DNA of 10,645 nt from CAZXPA01 sp964642485 (GCA_964642485.1 CAZXPA010000025.1:1-10645); one strand, 5' to 3'; counted from the first letter of the stretch, positions 1 to 5,801 are shown. Numbers and translations are program-made. The notes: generated by a model from the sequence alone, not told the origin.

Positions 1-25
1 GATCGCTGAATTATTACAGTATAAT
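1..25 (+). promoter_or_regulatory. Partial operator-like half-palindrome plus -10 box upstream of the Cas2-like gene
   Basis: TTATTACA at 11-18 is followed by a consensus -10 hexamer TATAAT at 20-25. The stretch 1-18 matches the right half of the 32-bp palindrome at 725-756 at 14 of 18 positions: a shared GATCG, one G, and a shared TTATTACA at the same distance. The left half and any -35 box would lie before the window. I infer a promoter for the gene starting at 76, overlapped by a repressor-type operator. Confidence 0.5.
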
Positions 26-75
26 ATTATTATGAGACAATGTTATTATAGACAAGAAATATTAATTTAAAAAAT

Positions 76-651
76 ATGACTAAATACAAATATTATTTTC
101 GAAAGCCCAGATCAGTAATAGTAAAGGACCTTTTTAATTTAATTTTGATAAGCGGGACGATTTCTATAGCTGTTACTTCTCCCTATTTTTTGACAAACCT
201 TTGGAAAGGTTATAAAAAATTTAAAAAGTATCCAAAGCAGAAATTTAGCGATGCATTTCATAATCTTCGTAGGCAAGGATATGTTGAGGTGAAACGAGAA
301 AATCATCAAATCTACATCTCTTTGACGCCAAAAGGGAAAGAAAAGGCCGGTTGGATGCAGATCGACGCTTTAAAAATTAAAAAGCCTAAAAAATGGGACA
401 GAAAGTGGAGAGTAGTGATTTTTGACATAAATGAAGTGAGTAGGGCATACCGCGAAGCCTTCCGCGGCAAATTAAAAGAACTAGGATTTATTTCTCTTCA
501 AAAAAGTGTTTGGATTTGTCCTTTCAAGTGTCGAGATGAAATTACCCTTTTGAAAAAGTTTTTTGGGCTGACCGACAAAGAGGTCAGGTTAATAGTAGCC
601 CAGGAGATAGGGGAGACAAAAGAACTTTTAAAATATTTTCATCTATCTTAA
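76..651 (+). CDS. PaaX-like winged-helix / Cas2-domain protein, probable transcriptional regulator
   Basis: The 191-residue protein has two parts. The N-terminal ~95 residues contain a hydrophobic helix (about 17-40) and a winged-helix-like segment (about 56-92) with a putative recognition helix, a turn and a wing ending LTPKGKEKA. The C-terminal part (about 109-189) has the Cas2 ferredoxin-like pattern: strand VVIFDI with Asp117, a helix, then SLQKSVWICPF and a final strand RLIVAQEI. Proteins of this layout, related to PaaX repressors, are common in Candidate Phyla Radiation genomes and are often labelled Cas2 although no CRISPR locus is near. None is seen here: no cas1, no array. The family's usual IPE after the first strand is INE. 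The start ATG at 76 follows an A-rich leader without a clear Shine-Dalgarno sequence. The palindromes on both sides suggest autoregulation. This is a better guess than nuclease activity in spacer acquisition. Confidence 0.8.
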   Translation: MTKYKYYFRKPRSVIVKDLFNLILISGTISIAVTSPYFLTNLWKGYKKFKKYPKQKFSDAFHNLRRQGYVEVKRENHQIYISLTPKGKEKAGWMQIDALKIKKPKKWDRKWRVVIFDINEVSRAYREAFRGKLKELGFISLQKSVWICPFKCRDEITLLKKFFGLTDKEVRLIVAQEIGETKELLKYFHLS

Positions 652-711
652 TGTTAGTGGGTTTTAATGTTAGTGGGCCTTAATGTTAGTGAGCTTTAAT
701 GTTAGTGAGCT
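648..711. repeat. Four-copy 16-bp tandem repeat overlapping a stop codon
   Basis: Four consecutive 16-bp units lie at 648-663, 664-679, 680-695 and 696-711. All begin TTAATGTTAGTG and differ only in the last four bases (GGTT, GGCC, AGCT, AGCT). The TAA stop of the Cas2-like gene (649-651) is part of the first unit. Every unit carries TAA, and the reading frame shifts by one base per unit. No coding role is apparent. Confidence 0.9.
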
Positions 712-724
712 ATGAGTTAAGCAC

Positions 725-756
725 TGTAATAACACTACGATCGTAGGGTTATTACA
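725..756. promoter_or_regulatory. 32-bp near-perfect palindrome, operator candidate
   Basis: The arms are TGTAATAAC.CTACGA and TCGTAG.GTTATTACA, centred between 740 and 741. Fifteen of 16 base pairs match and there is no loop; the only mismatch is A734 against G747. No T-run follows on either strand, so it does not look like an intrinsic terminator. The absent loop and full dyad symmetry fit a DNA-binding site for a homodimer better than an RNA hairpin. The right half recurs at the start of the window. Confidence 0.75.
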
Positions 757-761
757 ATGGT

Positions 762-767
762 TATAAT
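762..767 (+). promoter_or_regulatory. Possible -10 box downstream of the palindrome
   Basis: TATAAT at 762-767 lies five bases after the palindrome, echoing the arrangement at the window start. No good -35 hexamer is visible at 16-18 bp spacing because the palindrome occupies that position. If active, transcription would run rightward, antisense to the remnant at 852-1157 and towards the membrane protein gene at 1192. The surroundings are very AT-rich, so a chance match is possible. Confidence 0.3.
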
Positions 768-836
768 ATAAATATATAAGTTGATAATTTTTGGACTACT
801 AAAAAAACAGGACTTTTAGAGCCCCATTTTTTTGTT
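768..836. other. AT-rich spacer without recognisable content
   Basis: This is the rest of the gap between the Cas2-like gene and the minus-strand remnant. It has short A and T runs. I see no reading frame, stable hairpin or repeat in it. Confidence 0.5.
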
Positions 837-858
837 AAAAACCTCCATGTTTTAGAGG
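837..858 (-). terminator. Intrinsic terminator of the minus-strand remnant
   Basis: Read on the minus strand, CCTCTA, loop AAACA and TGGAGG form a six-pair stem (one G-T pair), followed directly by TTTTT. The left arm overlaps the TAA stop of the minus-strand reading frame (852-854). This placement supports the frame having been a real gene. Confidence 0.5.
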
Positions 859-1157
859 ATGATATTATCGCGCAAGATTTTTCCTGTGCCCCTTTCTTTT
901 TTTTCCTTAGCCTCATTCAGTAATTCTTGAGCAGATCTCTTCTCCATCACAATTCTGCCTTTGGATTGTCGCCATTTGTACGATAAAGAATTGATTGGCC
1001 AGAGCCACCTGACTCCATCAAAGTTTTTATCAATAGAGTCATGGATTAAGTGGCCAAACATTACCAGAAACAAAAGCGAGCCCAAAAGTATTCCCTCCCA
1101 AAGAAATCCGAGAATAAAGACAGCAGGGTTGGCTTTTTTAATATTTATGGCAGAATA
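852..1157 (-). pseudogene. C-terminal remnant of a small membrane protein (possibly YdjM-like metal-dependent hydrolase family)
   Basis: On the minus strand a frame is open from 1157, just after an upstream TAA (1158-1160), to the stop at 852-854, giving about 101 codons. It has no ATG or GTG start; the only conventional candidate is TTG at 1085, which would cut a hydrophobic segment. The translation has a hydrophobic stretch (NPAVFILGFLWEGILL onward), then HLIHDSIDKNFDGVRWLWPI, then a charged tail rich in Lys and Glu. The pattern of a membrane helix, a His/Asp pair and a WLWP segment recalls the C-terminal part of membrane-associated hydrolase-like proteins known in Candidate Phyla Radiation genomes; I recognise this by pattern only. 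The N-terminal half, which should hold further helices and metal ligands, would have to lie between 1160 and the plus-strand gene at 1192, where there is no room. I infer a 5' deletion. A small intact protein from TTG is the alternative. Confidence 0.5.
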
Positions 1158-1191
1158 TTAAGAGGGAGTTTAAATTGATAAATTAAGGCTT

Positions 1192-2247
1192 ATGAACTTT
1201 AAAATCAAACCTTTAATTTTTGCCCTTTTAATGTTAATAGCTACAATTTTATTCTGGTGGTGTTTATCTTTATTTTTCACGACTACTAGTTTACCTCATT
1301 TGATCTATTTGGTTTCAAGCGCGTTAATTCTTTTAATTGTTTTTTTACTATTCTCTGTTTTAGTTGAAAGTAGAAATGTTGTTTATTTAACCTTTATTCT
1401 TTCTTTGGGCGGTTTTTTCTTGTTTTTTTCTCCTTCAGAAGAATTAACCATGGGTATTTATATAATTGGCTTGTTACTTTTTCTTTTGGTTTTAGTGATT
1501 GGTTATGGATTAATGAGCAGAGAGAAAGATCAACGTTTAAAATTGTCTTTGAAGAAAATCTGGAAGAGAGGGCTGCCTTTTGCCATTACAGGTATAGCCT
1601 TAATAGTTTCTTTAGTTTATTATTTCAACCCTTTATTAAATCTTAGTCAGGAGAAAATAGAGATCCCGACTCAGGTTTTTAGCTTTTTGTTAAAGCCAGC
1701 CTCAGGTATAGTTAGTAAAATATTGCCTTTTTATGATCCAGAAATGACCATTGATGAAACCCTGGCCAGTGGTTTAATACTTCAAGGTGAAGGGCCTCAA
1801 CTTCAAGTTGAGGATGTACCTGCGGATTTGTTAGAGAAAATTGATTTTAGTAATTTAGAAAATCTGGATATTAATGAATTATTAAAAGATCCAGCAGTAA
1901 AAGACTTTTTAAAAGAGCAGGTTAGTCAAGGAGACACAGCAGACTTAGTCGCTGAACAAAGAAAGCAATTATCTCAGTCTTTAGGAGTTGAATTAAAAGG
2001 AGATGAAACCATGGAAGTAGTTTTAGCTAATCTTGTTAATTCTAAACTAGATGAATTTGTTGGGCCTTATGCTAAAGAAATCTCCCTAGGAATTACTGTA
2101 GCTTTGTTTCTCATTTTAAAACTAGTTGGCAAGCTTTTTGGCTTGTTGGCAATGATTTTATCTCGAATTCTTTTCTCCATTTTATTACTTTTCAAAACAG
2201 TTAGGATTGAAGAAGAGATGAGACCAGGAGAGGTGATTAAATGGTAG
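1192..2247 (+). CDS. Multi-pass membrane protein of unknown function
   Basis: I do not recognise this 351-residue protein. It has five hydrophobic segments in the first 150 residues (about 9-31, 36-57, 63-81, 88-108, 131-150). A soluble stretch of about 140 residues (155-295) follows, acidic in its middle part, with DLLEKIDFSNLENLDINELL and the likely helical LVAEQRKQLSQSLGVEL. One or two more hydrophobic segments (about 297-340) and a short charged tail complete it. The central domain is probably on one side of the membrane between two helix bundles. The start ATG at 1192 is preceded by a weak AAGG-like sequence. The gene stands alone: the nearest upstream reading frame is on the other strand and a strong terminator follows, so it is probably monocistronic. 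Nothing in the sequence identifies an enzyme motif. Confidence 0.75.
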   Translation: MNFKIKPLIFALLMLIATILFWWCLSLFFTTTSLPHLIYLVSSALILLIVFLLFSVLVESRNVVYLTFILSLGGFFLFFSPSEELTMGIYIIGLLLFLLVLVIGYGLMSREKDQRLKLSLKKIWKRGLPFAITGIALIVSLVYYFNPLLNLSQEKIEIPTQVFSFLLKPASGIVSKILPFYDPEMTIDETLASGLILQGEGPQLQVEDVPADLLEKIDFSNLENLDINELLKDPAVKDFLKEQVSQGDTADLVAEQRKQLSQSLGVELKGDETMEVVLANLVNSKLDEFVGPYAKEISLGITVALFLILKLVGKLFGLLAMILSRILFSILLLFKTVRIEEEMRPGEVIKW

Positions 2248-2250
2248 TTA

Positions 2251-2316
2251 TTTTAGCAAGAACCAGAAATAGGATTTATGGGCGGAAACATCCGCCCTAT
2301 TTTTCACTTGCTAAAA
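2251..2316 (+). terminator. Strong intrinsic terminator nested within a 10-bp inverted repeat
   Basis: The inner hairpin is GGGCGGA (2280-2286), loop AACA and TCCGCCC (2291-2297): seven perfect pairs, mostly G-C, followed by TATTTTT. An outer perfect inverted repeat, TTTTAGCAAG (2251-2260) and CTTGCTAAAA (2307-2316), encloses it. The inner part ends transcription of the gene at 1192. The outer pair may extend the structure into a long two-part stem or offer a separate site. Confidence 0.85.
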
Positions 2317-2332
2317 AATCTTAATTTGGTAG

Positions 2333-2338
2333 TATAAT
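2333..2338 (+). promoter_or_regulatory. Probable -10 box of the rpsI promoter
   Basis: TATAAT at 2333-2338 lies between the terminator and the rpsI start, 27 bases upstream of the ATG. TTGCTA at 2308-2313 could be a -35 element, but the 19-bp spacing is long and it overlaps the right arm of the outer inverted repeat. The position after a terminator and before a housekeeping gene makes a promoter here likely. It would also drive the glycan genes by read-through. Confidence 0.5.
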
Positions 2339-2365
2339 TATTAATAAGTAGTTAAAAGCTAATCT

Positions 2366-2941
2366 ATGCCTGTTAAAAAAGAGAAAGCAAAAACCAAAAA
2401 AGTAAAAAAACCAGTTGCTAAAAAGGTGGTTAAAGAACCAGTTAAAAAGAAAGTGACAAAGAAGCCAGCTAAAAAGCCAGCTAAAAAGCCGGTTAAGAAA
2501 ATAATAAAAAAACCAAAGGTTAAAAAAGTTAAAAAAGAAAAAAAGGAAGAGGTAGGCTGGATTTGGGCAACTGGAAAACGGAAAACAGCGATTGCCAGAA
2601 CTCAATTTTTCCCCAAGGGTCAAGGGGGAATATCTATTAATAAACAAACAGTTAAGGAATATTTTCCTGTTTTTGAATTACAACAAACAGTTTTAGCTCC
2701 GCTTAAATTATTAAAACGAGGAGAAAATTTAAGGTTTCGGATAAAAGTTAAAGGTGGAGGTATTAGAGGTCAAGCTGAAGCTGTTCGTCTGGGAATTACT
2801 CGAGCTTTAGTTTCCTTTAATCCTGAATGGCGAAAAGAACTAAAATCAGTTGGATTCTTACGGCGTGATGCCAGAAAAAAAGAAAGAAAAAAGCCGGGTT
2901 TAAAAAGAGCCCGCCGCGCCCCTCAGTGGCAGAAGAGGTAG
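2366..2941 (+). CDS. rpsI: Small-subunit ribosomal protein S9 (uS9) with lysine-rich N-terminal extension
   Basis: From about residue 63 the protein follows bacterial S9: GWIWATGKRKTAIAR, then GGISINKQTVKEYF, then the glycine-rich core IKVKGGGIRGQAEAVRLGITRAL, and the C-terminal LRRDARKKERKKPGLKRARRAPQWQKR tail. In the ribosome this tail reaches the P-site tRNA, and the terminal Lys-Arg is kept. The typical bacterial protein is about 130 residues; this one has 191. The extra first ~63 residues are almost only Lys, Pro, Ala and Val, with PAKK/PVKK-type repeats and a short repeated DNA unit around 2461-2496. Such basic tails resemble histone H1-like tails and probably bind rRNA or nucleic acid. 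S9 is normally encoded directly after rplM (L13); here the upstream neighbour is an unrelated membrane protein. The start ATG at 2366 is 27 bases after the -10 box, and no later start could retain the extension. Confidence 0.95.
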   Translation: MPVKKEKAKTKKVKKPVAKKVVKEPVKKKVTKKPAKKPAKKPVKKIIKKPKVKKVKKEKKEEVGWIWATGKRKTAIARTQFFPKGQGGISINKQTVKEYFPVFELQQTVLAPLKLLKRGENLRFRIKVKGGGIRGQAEAVRLGITRALVSFNPEWRKELKSVGFLRRDARKKERKKPGLKRARRAPQWQKR

Positions 2942-2950
2942 TCTGATCCA

Positions 2951-4420
2951 ATGGTTTCAACAGCCAAAAATACTTTTTATTTATTGATTGCCTACATATA
3001 TCAGAAACTGATATCTCTTTTTTATTTTATTCTTTTAGCTCGTTATTTAGGCGCGGATAATTTTGGTAAATATACATTTACCCTTTCTTTTGCCGCTCTT
3101 TTTTCTGTTTTAATAGATTTTGGCTTGTTTCAGGTTCTAACCCGAGAAATTGCTCGAGACAAATCAAGAACTAAATCATATTTTGGCAATATTTTAACCT
3201 TTAACTTATTGGTTGGCTTATTTGTTCTGATTTTGATTTATACTTTAATTAATGCCTTGAATTATCCTTTAATTACTCGAAGTTTAGTTTATTTAACTAG
3301 TTTGGTTATTCTTTTAGACACCCTGGCTTTATCTTTCTACCATGTTTTTCGCGGTCATTTAAATCTGAAATTTGAAAGCATTGGTATTATTGTTCACAAG
3401 ACAGGGCTGTTAGCCGCAGGATTGATTTTGATGTTTCTCAAGGCAAAATTAATTTTAATGATTTTGCCTCTTTTATTTGCTAGTTGTTTTTACTTATCTA
3501 ATGCCATTCTCTTTTTGAAAAGAAAATTAGGGATATGGCCAATTCCTCGTTTTAATAAGTCAGTTTTAAAATCTTTGCTCAAGTTATCCTGGCCCTTTTT
3601 TGTTGCTGCTGTCTTTGCCAAGCTTTATGCCACTAGTGACACTATTTTACTTTCTTATTTAGCTGGGGATAAATTTGTTGGCTGGTATAATGCGGCTCAT
3701 AAATTAGTCACGGCCTTTTTATTATTAATAGCTGGATCTCTAAGCGCAGCTCTTTATCCATCTTTAAGTTATTATTTTGTTCGATCTAAAGAATCGTTAA
3801 ATAAACTTTTCAGCCAGGCAGTTTTTTATTTAATGCTGATTACCATCCCCTTGGTTTTTGGTCTTTTAATTTTAGCTAAACCAATAATTTTGTTTATTTA
3901 CGGAACAGAATATTCGTCAGCTGTTCCAGTTTTGATTTTTTTAGCCTGTTCTATTCCTTTTATGTTTTTAGATTATATTATTTCGGGCCTTTTAAATGCT
4001 TGTGAAAAACAAAAAATTAACACTCTGATTCACGGAATAGGGGTGGCCTTTTTTATTGCTTTAAACTTGATATTGATTCCCTTGTTTTATCATTTAGGCT
4101 CAGCAATTGCTGTTTTAAGTGGATTCGTAATTATCTTTGTTTTAGAGATCTATTGGTCAAGAAAGATTGTCCAGGCAAAGAAAAGATATTTATTTAAAAG
4201 GATTGGCCTTATTTTTATGGCCAGTTTGATAATGGGAGCAGTCCTTTTATTAGTTAGAAACAGCTTGCATCTTCTTTTTTCTGTGCTGATTGGTATTTTG
4301 GTTTATTTTATTATTGCCTGGATTCTTGGCCTAATTAAGAAAAAAGAAATATTAATCTTAAGGAGTATTATTCGATTTAAACAATTTAAAAGCAACACCA
4401 ATATACGAATAACACACTAA
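2951..4420 (+). CDS. Wzx-like oligosaccharide flippase (MOP superfamily, polysaccharide biosynthesis protein)
   Basis: This 489-residue protein is hydrophobic throughout, with about 12-14 membrane segments. Its N-terminus (QKLISLFYFILLARYLG, GKYTFTLSFAALF, then LIDFGLFQVLTREIARD) is the pattern of Wzx/RfbX flippases, which are usually 400-500 residues. They move undecaprenyl-linked oligosaccharides from the inner to the outer face of the cytoplasmic membrane. The mid-protein segment SWPFFVAAVFAKLYATSDTILL and the following GWYNAAHKLV also fit. The gene starts nine bases after rpsI, so the two are probably co-transcribed, and it opens a run of glycan genes in the same direction. A GAGG about 12 bases upstream may serve as ribosome-binding site. 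The last ~11 residues (to the TAA at 4418-4420) are encoded by the left arm of a palindromic repeat, so the original C-terminus was probably different. The transported glycan cannot be told from the sequence. Confidence 0.88.
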   Translation: MVSTAKNTFYLLIAYIYQKLISLFYFILLARYLGADNFGKYTFTLSFAALFSVLIDFGLFQVLTREIARDKSRTKSYFGNILTFNLLVGLFVLILIYTLINALNYPLITRSLVYLTSLVILLDTLALSFYHVFRGHLNLKFESIGIIVHKTGLLAAGLILMFLKAKLILMILPLLFASCFYLSNAILFLKRKLGIWPIPRFNKSVLKSLLKLSWPFFVAAVFAKLYATSDTILLSYLAGDKFVGWYNAAHKLVTAFLLLIAGSLSAALYPSLSYYFVRSKESLNKLFSQAVFYLMLITIPLVFGLLILAKPIILFIYGTEYSSAVPVLIFLACSIPFMFLDYIISGLLNACEKQKINTLIHGIGVAFFIALNLILIPLFYHLGSAIAVLSGFVIIFVLEIYWSRKIVQAKKRYLFKRIGLIFMASLIMGAVLLLVRNSLHLLFSVLIGILVYFIIAWILGLIKKKEILILRSIIRFKQFKSNTNIRITH

Positions 4421-4476
4421 TCTACGAATAAATTATTCGCGTTATTCGGGTGAATTCGTGATTAGTGTCGCTTTAA
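4386..4476. repeat. Imperfect ~90-bp inverted repeat spanning the flippase 3' end
   Basis: ACACTAATC (4414-4422) pairs perfectly with GATTAGTGT (4460-4468), and ACGAAT (4424-4429) with ATTCGT (4454-4459), with one bulged T. Further out, TTAAA-AGC-AACAC (4386-4398) pairs with the complement of 4465-4476 with a bulge and a mismatch. The centre holds CGAATAA-A-TTATTCG and a further TTATTCG. Such CGAATAA/ATTCGTG palindromes look like a dispersed miniature element rather than a terminator, as no T-run follows. Confidence 0.75.
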
Positions 4477-4486
4477 GCAAGGCCAT

Positions 4487-5737
4487 ATGAAACTGGAAAT
4501 CATCATGTTTAATATGTCAAGTTATTCTGAATGGCAAAGGGGCGTAGCTAATCGAAACCGCCATATTTTTTATAAGTTATTAAAGCGACCAGAAGTTGAG
4601 AGAATTATTGCCATTGATTTTTTACCTTTTACTTTTAAGCGGACTTTAAGGAATTATTGGCAGAATATCATTAAAGGGCTAAAAGGCAAAGTTATTTATC
4701 GTGATTTAACAACTCGCTGTATTAAGATTTCTAATCCTGATTCAGCTGAGCTTTATATCCTTTCAACTATTGATTCAATTTTTTCCCATAAAAAGGCGAT
4801 TGAGAAGATTAATAAAGTTTTGAGAAAAATACCCCAATTAACTAATTACCCAAGTACCCAATTAACCAGGATAATTTGGTCCTATTTTCCAATGTTTGTT
4901 GATTATTTTAAGGGGATTAAAGCTGATTTAACTATTTTTGATGCGGTTGATAATTGGATTGAGCATCCATCGTTTTTTAAGTATAAAGAGTTGTTAAAAA
5001 AGAATTATCAGATTATTGCTGAAAAAAGTAATTTAATTTTTGTTGTCTCAGATAACTTAATAGAGTTTTTTAGAAGTTTAGGGAGGGGGACAGATCTTGC
5101 TTGGGTATCTAATGGAGTGGACGTGGCCCATTTTACAAGGCCCTTAAGGACTGATCTGCCAAAGAAGTCAGTCTTCTTAAGAGACTTTAAAAAAATTCCT
5201 CGGCCAATTATTGGTTATTTAGGGATAATTCAGCAACGACTTGACTTAGGTTTATTAGAGTATTTAGCAGAAAGAAATCCTGATAAATCTTTTGTCTTAG
5301 TTGGCCCTCTTTGGCCGGTTTATTTTAGAAAACTGCGGCGACCAGCAATTGAAATTAAAAGATTAAAAAAGTACAAAAACATTTATTTACTGGGCTGGAA
5401 ACCATATCACTTGGCTCCAGCTTATATCAAAAACTTTGATTTAGCTATTAGCCCGCATAAATTAGATAAATTTATCAGATCTACTAATTCACTTAAGGTT
5501 TTAGAATATTTAGCCTGTGGCAAACCAGTGGTCACCACTCCAGCTTCAGGAGTAGAAAGACTTTCCTATCTGGTCTATATTGCCCAGGATTATCAGGATT
5601 TTAATAAAAAGATTAACCAAGCCTTAGAGAATAACCTCCCTGAGTTAAAGGAAAAAAGAATTAGCCAGATGAAACAGGAAGATTGGAGTTTGAAAGTAGA
5701 GGAGATGATGAAGTTAATTAATCGGGTAATCAGGTAA
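4487..5737 (+). CDS. GT-B fold glycosyltransferase (GT1/GT4-like)
   Basis: The 416-residue length fits a two-domain GT-B enzyme. The N-terminal domain begins with strand KLEIIMFNMSSYSEWQRG and includes DLTIFDAVDNW (about 147-157), close to the acceptor-side pattern of TuaH-like transferases. SNGVD at 208-212 marks the interdomain linker typical of GT4 proteins. In the C-terminal, nucleotide-sugar-binding domain, IGYLGIIQQRLD and FVLVGPLWP are followed by NSLKVLEYLACGKPVV. Here Glu340 is the expected ribose/phosphate-contacting glutamate of the family's EX7E-like region. No membrane segments are evident, so it acts on the cytoplasmic face, adding a sugar to a lipid-linked acceptor. AAGG at 4479-4482 gives a reasonable ribosome-binding site. 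Residues 116-128 (PQLTNYPSTQLTR) come from a repeat also found in the spacer after the gene, apparently inserted in frame. The C-terminal RVIR also runs into that repeat. Donor and acceptor are not predictable. Confidence 0.85.
   Translation: MKLEIIMFNMSSYSEWQRGVANRNRHIFYKLLKRPEVERIIAIDFLPFTFKRTLRNYWQNIIKGLKGKVIYRDLTTRCIKISNPDSAELYILSTIDSIFSHKKAIEKINKVLRKIPQLTNYPSTQLTRIIWSYFPMFVDYFKGIKADLTIFDAVDNWIEHPSFFKYKELLKKNYQIIAEKSNLIFVVSDNLIEFFRSLGRGTDLAWVSNGVDVAHFTRPLRTDLPKKSVFLRDFKKIPRPIIGYLGIIQQRLDLGLLEYLAERNPDKSFVLVGPLWPVYFRKLRRPAIEIKRLKKYKNIYLLGWKPYHLAPAYIKNFDLAISPHKLDKFIRSTNSLKVLEYLACGKPVVTTPASGVERLSYLVYIAQDYQDFNKKINQALENNLPELKEKRISQMKQEDWSLKVEEMMKLINRVIR
4832..4870 (+). repeat. In-frame copy of a degenerate ACCCAA/TTAACC repeat inside the glycosyltransferase gene
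   Basis: Positions 4832-4861 match the spacer repeat at 5767-5796 at 27 of 30 bases. The whole stretch to 4870 is built of CCCAATTAAC, AATTACCC and AAGTACCC-type blocks. It is 39 bp, a multiple of three, and encodes residues 116-128 without disturbing the frame. Confidence 0.75.
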
Positions 5738-5797
5738 TTAGGTAATCAGGTAATTAGGATCCTAGTCCCCAATTAACCAAGTACCCAAGTAACCAAC
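5722..5797. repeat. Composite repeat: four 8-bp tandem units, a palindromic centre and an ACCCAA/TTAACC arm
   Basis: Four units of GGTAATCA or GGTAATTA, alternating, occupy 5725-5756. TAGGATCCTA (5755-5764) is a perfect 10-bp palindrome, and 5767-5797 carries the arm shared with the glycosyltransferase gene. The left units (GGTAAT) and the right arm (ATTAACC, GTACCC) are roughly complementary, so the whole forms an imperfect inverted repeat. It overlaps the stop codon at 5735-5737 and fills the spacer before the next gene. Confidence 0.75.
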
Positions 5798-5801
5798 AAC
5801 T

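Noticed and set aside
648..756. CRISPR array next to the Cas2-like gene
   Set aside because: The 16-bp units are directly adjacent with no unique spacers, and the palindrome occurs once; no 25-40 bp repeat-spacer pattern exists.
725..756. Intrinsic terminator for the Cas2-like gene
   Set aside because: The palindrome has no loop and no T-run on either side, and a TATAAT box follows it.
1129..1158. Promoter for the gene at 1192 (TTGGCT and an AT-rich -10-like stretch)
   Set aside because: The hexamers match the consensus poorly and chance matches are frequent in such AT-rich DNA.
961..1161. Plus-strand open frame of 66 codons
   Set aside because: It lies entirely opposite the minus-strand remnant, whose translation has a recognisable membrane-protein pattern; the plus-strand translation has none.
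2321..2647. Minus-strand open frame of 108 codons rich in Phe, Leu and Trp
   Set aside because: It is the complement of the lysine-rich extension of S9 (AAA/AAG become TTT/CTT) and covers the terminator/promoter gap.
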